This document shows positions 7,980 through 10,655 of a DNA stretch of 10,655 bases, piece after piece. Source of the stretch: Flavobacteriaceae bacterium. GTDB lineage: Bacteria > Bacteroidota > Bacteroidia > Flavobacteriales > Flavobacteriaceae. The stretch is taken from NCBI GenBank assembly GCA_002702745.1, contig PABM01000012.1, positions 53,776 through 64,430 on the forward strand. Reading direction: 5' to 3'. A program made the translations under genes and the position numbers. The notes under the pieces are model-generated. The model did no database searches and was not told where the DNA came from. It was given only the letters and a program-made list of their open reading frames with translations. The stretch's first letter is position 1. Each line of letters begins with the position of its first letter.

Positions 7980-8849
7980 TTAACCATTTATCGCTTCAAC
8001 TGAGTTTACCTTGTCTGACAACATTTCTTTTAGCATATTCTCTATACCATTTTTTAGTGTTACAGTTGAAGAAGGACATCCACTACAGGCACCTTGCAGA
8101 ATAACTTTTACAAGTTTTTTATCTGCATCATAAGAATCAAAAAGAATGTTTCCACCGTCTGATGATACAGCTGGCTTAATATATTCGTCAAGAATTGAAA
8201 TTATTTTTTTTGATGTGTCATCATGATTAATTTCTTCTATATCGATTTTTTTAATCGTAAAATTTATCACATTTTTTTCTAAATAATTTTTTATAAAATT
8301 TCTTAATTCTAGAGTTACTTCATCCCAATTTTTTAAATCATATTTTGTAATTGAAACAAAGTTTTTCGAAATATAAATGCTTTTTACAAAGGAAAACTCA
8401 AATAATTTTTTGGCAAATTCCATTTCTTGAGCTTCATCAATATTATTAAATTCAAAACTATCATCAACAATTAGTTTATTTGAGACAAATTTTAAAACAG
8501 AGGGATTTGGAGTGCTTTCCGTATAAATTGATATGGGATTATTTTTCTCTTTTTTGACATCTGTGACAACTTCTTTCCCGGATTTTAAATAATTTTCAAT
8601 TAATTTTTTCACTTCCTCTTCTACATCTTCCCATTCAACTATATTAAATCTTTCAATAGAAATAAAAGAGGGAGTTATGTATACCTTTTTTACAAAAGGA
8701 AGATAAAATAACTCTTGGGCAAGTTTAGAGTTTTTTGCATCATCAATGTTGTTATATTCAAAACTTAAATAATTTGTAATAAACTTATTAATCTCAAATT
8801 TGTTAATGAATTTGTTTTGCGTTCTCTCTATTTTAACAATATAGCTCAT
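7980..8849 (-). CDS. NifU/Nfu-family Fe-S cluster scaffold or carrier protein with duplicated N-terminal domain
   Basis: 289 residues, cytoplasmic. The C-terminal NifU domain (about 210-289) has the cluster-binding CxxC in LQGACSGCPSSTVTLKNGIE (Cys255, Cys258) preceded by KPAVSSDGGNI. Nfu proteins dimerise, hold a 4Fe-4S cluster between the CxxC pairs and pass it to apo-proteins. The N-terminal part contains two tandem Nfu_N-type domains, about 1-90 and 104-192. LAQELFYLPFVKKVYITPSF in the first aligns with FAKKLFEFSFVKSIYISKNF in the second, and each is followed by a W-containing helix ending in ENYL or KNYL. The second copy keeps the canonical STPNP..LKFV opening, whereas the first has lost it. 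A linker rich in Lys and Val separates the copies. It leads the two-gene unit with the DUF255 gene. Confidence 0.93.
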   Translation of the reverse strand: MSYIVKIERTQNKFINKFEINKFITNYLSFEYNNIDDAKNSKLAQELFYLPFVKKVYITPSFISIERFNIVEWEDVEEEVKKLIENYLKSGKEVVTDVKKEKNNPISIYTESTPNPSVLKFVSNKLIVDDSFEFNNIDEAQEMEFAKKLFEFSFVKSIYISKNFVSITKYDLKNWDEVTLELRNFIKNYLEKNVINFTIKKIDIEEINHDDTSKKIISILDEYIKPAVSSDGGNILFDSYDADKKLVKVILQGACSGCPSSTVTLKNGIENMLKEMLSDKVNSVEAING

Positions 8850-8867
8850 TGAATTATGTTATTTCTG

Positions 8868-8875
8868 CAAAAATA
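8868..8875 (-). promoter_or_regulatory. Possible -7 element for the NifU-family gene
   Basis: On the minus strand this reads TATTTTTG, matching the Bacteroidota -7 consensus TAnnTTTG. It lies about 18 bp before the ATG, implying a short leader. I see no good -33 TTG at the expected distance, and such motifs arise by chance in AT-rich DNA, so support is weak. Confidence 0.3.
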
Positions 8876-8928
8876 GTAAATATGTGCCTTTACTAAAACA
8901 TTTGATTAGATATGTCTATTAAAATTTA

Positions 8929-8936
8929 TATATTTG
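8929..8936 (+). promoter_or_regulatory. Possible -7 element for the PorP/SprF-like gene
   Basis: Reads TATATTTG, a match to TAnnTTTG. A TTTG lies upstream at 8901-8904, with 24 bp between the two, slightly longer than the usual spacing. Transcription would begin near 8941-8944. This is downstream of the in-frame ATG at 8912 and upstream of the ATG at 8984, so it agrees with the later start chosen for the gene. Chance occurrence is possible. Confidence 0.33.
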
Positions 8937-8983
8937 ATTGGCTACACTTTAACGAAACGGTTAATGATGCTTTACACACGAAT

Positions 8984-10000
8984 ATGAGGGCTAATCATTT
9001 TATATTATCAATTTTTGCATTTATAGTTTTTAATATAAATTCTTTTTCTCAAGAAGGATTGCCAATATATTCAGATTATTTATCCGATAATTATTATTTA
9101 TTGTATCCCTCCATGGCTGGGGTTTCAAATTGTACTAAAGTTAGATTCACCGGAAGAAAACAGTGGATGGATCAACAGAAATCACCTAATTTACAAACTC
9201 TCAGTATAAATGGAAGAATAGGTGATTCAAAATCAGCACTGGGTACAATTGCTTTCAAAGATCAGAACGGATATCATTCTCAAACCGGTGCATATTTGAC
9301 CTATGCGCATCATATAATGTTTTCAAGAAGTGATTTAGATTTAGATATGTTATCCTTTGGGTTAAGTGCAGGGTTAATACAATACAAGCTAGACGAATCT
9401 TCATTCTTATCTGATGGATTTGATCCACTAATTTCAGGATTAGAGCAAAGTGCAACGGATTTTAATATTGATTTTGGATTTTCTTATCAATATTTAGATT
9501 TTTATGCACATGCATCTGTAAAAAATTTACTTAACAACGACGGTATAAATTTTAATGAACAAGGGTTGAGTTATAATAATTTAAGAACATACCTGTTTTC
9601 TACCGGATATTTATTTTCTAATAATTCTGATAATTGGAATTTTGAACCTTCAATCATGCTCGCTCATAAAGATTCCACAAAGGAAACATTTCTAGATATT
9701 AATTTTAAAGTTTACAGAGAAACAGGTTTTGGCAGAATATGGGCAGGCCTATCTAGCAGAAATAGTTTTGACGGAGCCGAGTATATTAATGTTAATTCCC
9801 TTGAAATTAAAAATCAAAATTTAAATTATATGACTGCGTTGTTTGGTTTAGAACTTAACGGCTTTCTTTTTGCTTACACATATTCATACCAGTCAAACTC
9901 TATTGTATTTGATAATGGTGCATACCATCAATTAACACTCGGATTTAATTTTGGATGCAGAAAACAAAAATATGATTGTAATTGCCCATGGATTAAATAG
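8984..10000 (+). CDS. PorP/SprF-family type IX secretion-associated outer membrane protein
   Basis: 338 residues from the chosen ATG. The frame is open further up, to an ATG at 8912, but the ATG at 8984 gives a direct signal peptide (MRANHFILSIFAFIVFNINSF, probable cleavage near FS/Q). The mature start QEGLPIYSDYLSDNYYLLYPSMAGVSNC and the following VRFTGRKQW are the family hallmark; most members read NP.YAG..N.....R.QW here. The rest alternates short polar/hydrophobic strands (LSFGLSAGLIQYKLD, DFGFSYQYLDFYAHASVKNL, YSYQSNSIVFD), as expected of a beta-barrel. The C-terminus holds three cysteines (325, 332, 334) and ends in CPWIK. Members such as F. johnsoniae SprF help the type IX system handle large adhesins, usually encoded next door; no such partner is in the window. 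It is divergent from the NifU-family gene and convergent with murI. Confidence 0.87.
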   Translation: MRANHFILSIFAFIVFNINSFSQEGLPIYSDYLSDNYYLLYPSMAGVSNCTKVRFTGRKQWMDQQKSPNLQTLSINGRIGDSKSALGTIAFKDQNGYHSQTGAYLTYAHHIMFSRSDLDLDMLSFGLSAGLIQYKLDESSFLSDGFDPLISGLEQSATDFNIDFGFSYQYLDFYAHASVKNLLNNDGINFNEQGLSYNNLRTYLFSTGYLFSNNSDNWNFEPSIMLAHKDSTKETFLDINFKVYRETGFGRIWAGLSSRNSFDGAEYINVNSLEIKNQNLNYMTALFGLELNGFLFAYTYSYQSNSIVFDNGAYHQLTLGFNFGCRKQKYDCNCPWIK

Positions 10001-10003
10001 CTA

Positions 10004-10655
10004 TTAAAATAAAAAATAACCTAGTTCATATTCCTCTTTAACATACTTTTTTGATAGTTTGTGACCATTATAAAATAATTTTATAAATCTATTCTTGTTT
10101 GAATTATTAAATAATTCTTTAGATTTAAGTATATTATAAATTTGCTTGTTAACCGGGTCAATAATATCAATTATCGAAATATGTTTTGGAAGTATTTCTC
10201 TTATAACTTCTGTAATAAAATTATAATGTGAGCACCCTAATACCAAAAAATCAATATCATTAGAAATCATTGGATTCAAATATGATTTTAAGATAGAATA
10301 AAGCTCATTTTTTTTAATTAAACCTTCTTCTATAATATTTACCAATTTATATCCAATCTGCTCATGAATTTTAATATCATGATAATTATTATTTTTTGTT
10401 GTTTCAAAAAATAATTTACTGTTAAGTGTTTTTTCTGTTGCTAGAATTCCGATATTTTTTGTTTTGGAATGAACCACTGCAGTTTTTATACCAGGCTCAA
10501 TTCCTACAATTGGTATAGAAATTTTTTCTCTAAGCTTTTCGATTGAATTTGTTGTTGCTGTATTACATGCAATAATTATAATTTTACAATTAAATTCGAT
10601 TAATTTTTTACAATTCTTTTTACTTAAAGAAAGTATTTCTTTTTTAGATCTACCA
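10004..10655 (-). CDS. murI: Glutamate racemase (5' end beyond the window)
   Basis: Interconverts L- and D-glutamate in the cytoplasm to supply D-Glu for peptidoglycan. 216 C-terminal residues are visible, and the frame is open to the right edge (first full codon 10654-10652, reading GRSKKEIL). Both catalytic cysteine motifs are present: ACNTAT (visible Cys30) and LGCSHY (visible Cys141), 111 residues apart, as expected. Between them are VGIEPGIKTAVVHSKTKNIG and GILATEKTLNSKLF, both strongly characteristic. The missing part, roughly 50 residues, should hold the DSG motif. A GTG at 10477 lies in the middle of the conserved TAVVHSKTK block and is not the start. The LGCSHYNF segment lacks the proline usually found after the tyrosine, a minor variation. 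The stop is three bases from the stop of the convergent PorP/SprF-like gene. Confidence 0.95.
   Translation of the reverse strand, partial: GRSKKEILSLSKKNCKKLIEFNCKIIIIACNTATTNSIEKLREKISIPIVGIEPGIKTAVVHSKTKNIGILATEKTLNSKLFFETTKNNNYHDIKIHEQIGYKLVNIIEEGLIKKNELYSILKSYLNPMISNDIDFLVLGCSHYNFITEVIREILPKHISIIDIIDPVNKQIYNILKSKELFNNSNKNRFIKLFYNGHKLSKKYVKEEYELGYFLF

Noticed and set aside
8204..8211. Run of eight T (A on the coding strand) inside the NifU-family gene, as a possible slippage or frameshift site
   Set aside because: The frame is intact and encodes ordinary residues (SKKIIS) in the expected domain; such runs are expected at this base composition.
8912..8983. A longer start for the PorP/SprF-like gene at the ATG at 8912
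   Set aside because: It would put 24 mostly polar residues before the signal peptide, and the best -7 candidate lies downstream of it. The ATG at 8984 gives a normal signal peptide.
10004..10477. murI as a complete short gene starting at the GTG at 10477
   Set aside because: The frame stays open to the window edge and encodes the first catalytic cysteine motif ACNTAT upstream of that GTG, so the gene is cut by the window, not short.
1..10655. CRISPR arrays, tRNA genes, insertion sequences, toxin-antitoxin or phage-defence genes
   Set aside because: Reading both strands, I saw no regular direct repeats, tRNA-like cloverleaf, transposase or defence-gene motifs; nearly every base is in one of ten recognisable genes.

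Overview
This AT-rich window (roughly 30% GC by eye) looks like chromosomal DNA of a member of the Bacteroidota, most likely a Flavobacteriia-like lineage. The evidence is a PorP/SprF-family protein (a family tied to the Bacteroidota type IX secretion system), a NifU-family protein with the doubled N-terminal domain I associate with flavobacteria, A/T-rich leaders instead of clear Shine-Dalgarno sites, and TAnnTTTG-type -7 promoter candidates. Nine of the ten genes stop with TAA and one with TAG.

Region 1 (1-5182, + strand) is a tightly packed efflux operon: the 3' end of an ABC ATPase, two paralogous MacB/FtsX-type permeases, a membrane-anchored periplasmic adaptor and a TolC-type outer-membrane channel. 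Together they form a MacAB-TolC-like tripartite exporter in which ATPase and permease are separate genes and the permease is probably a heterodimer. The substrate cannot be read from the sequence. tsaB (5188-5871), for the universal tRNA t6A modification, follows five bases later and probably shares the transcript.

Region 2 (5861-8849, - strand) converges on tsaB with an 11-bp overlap of the 3' ends. It holds a NifU/Nfu-type Fe-S protein followed by a DUF255/thioredoxin-fold protein that appears to be a lipoprotein. The 134-bp divergent gap up to the porP-like start (8850-8983) is the only substantial intergenic space and holds the two weak promoter candidates.

Region 3 (8984-10655) is a PorP/SprF-like gene on the + strand converging, with only 3 bp between stops, on murI (glutamate racemase), whose N-terminus lies beyond the right edge.

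I see no tRNA, rRNA, riboswitch, CRISPR array, insertion sequence, phage gene or clear intrinsic terminator. The window reads as a housekeeping and envelope region. I found no convincing undescribed system. The points most worth a second look are the lipoprotein version of DUF255 with a possible surface-export signal, the PorP/SprF gene without its usual adhesin partner, and the split heterodimeric MacB-like pump joined to tsaB.
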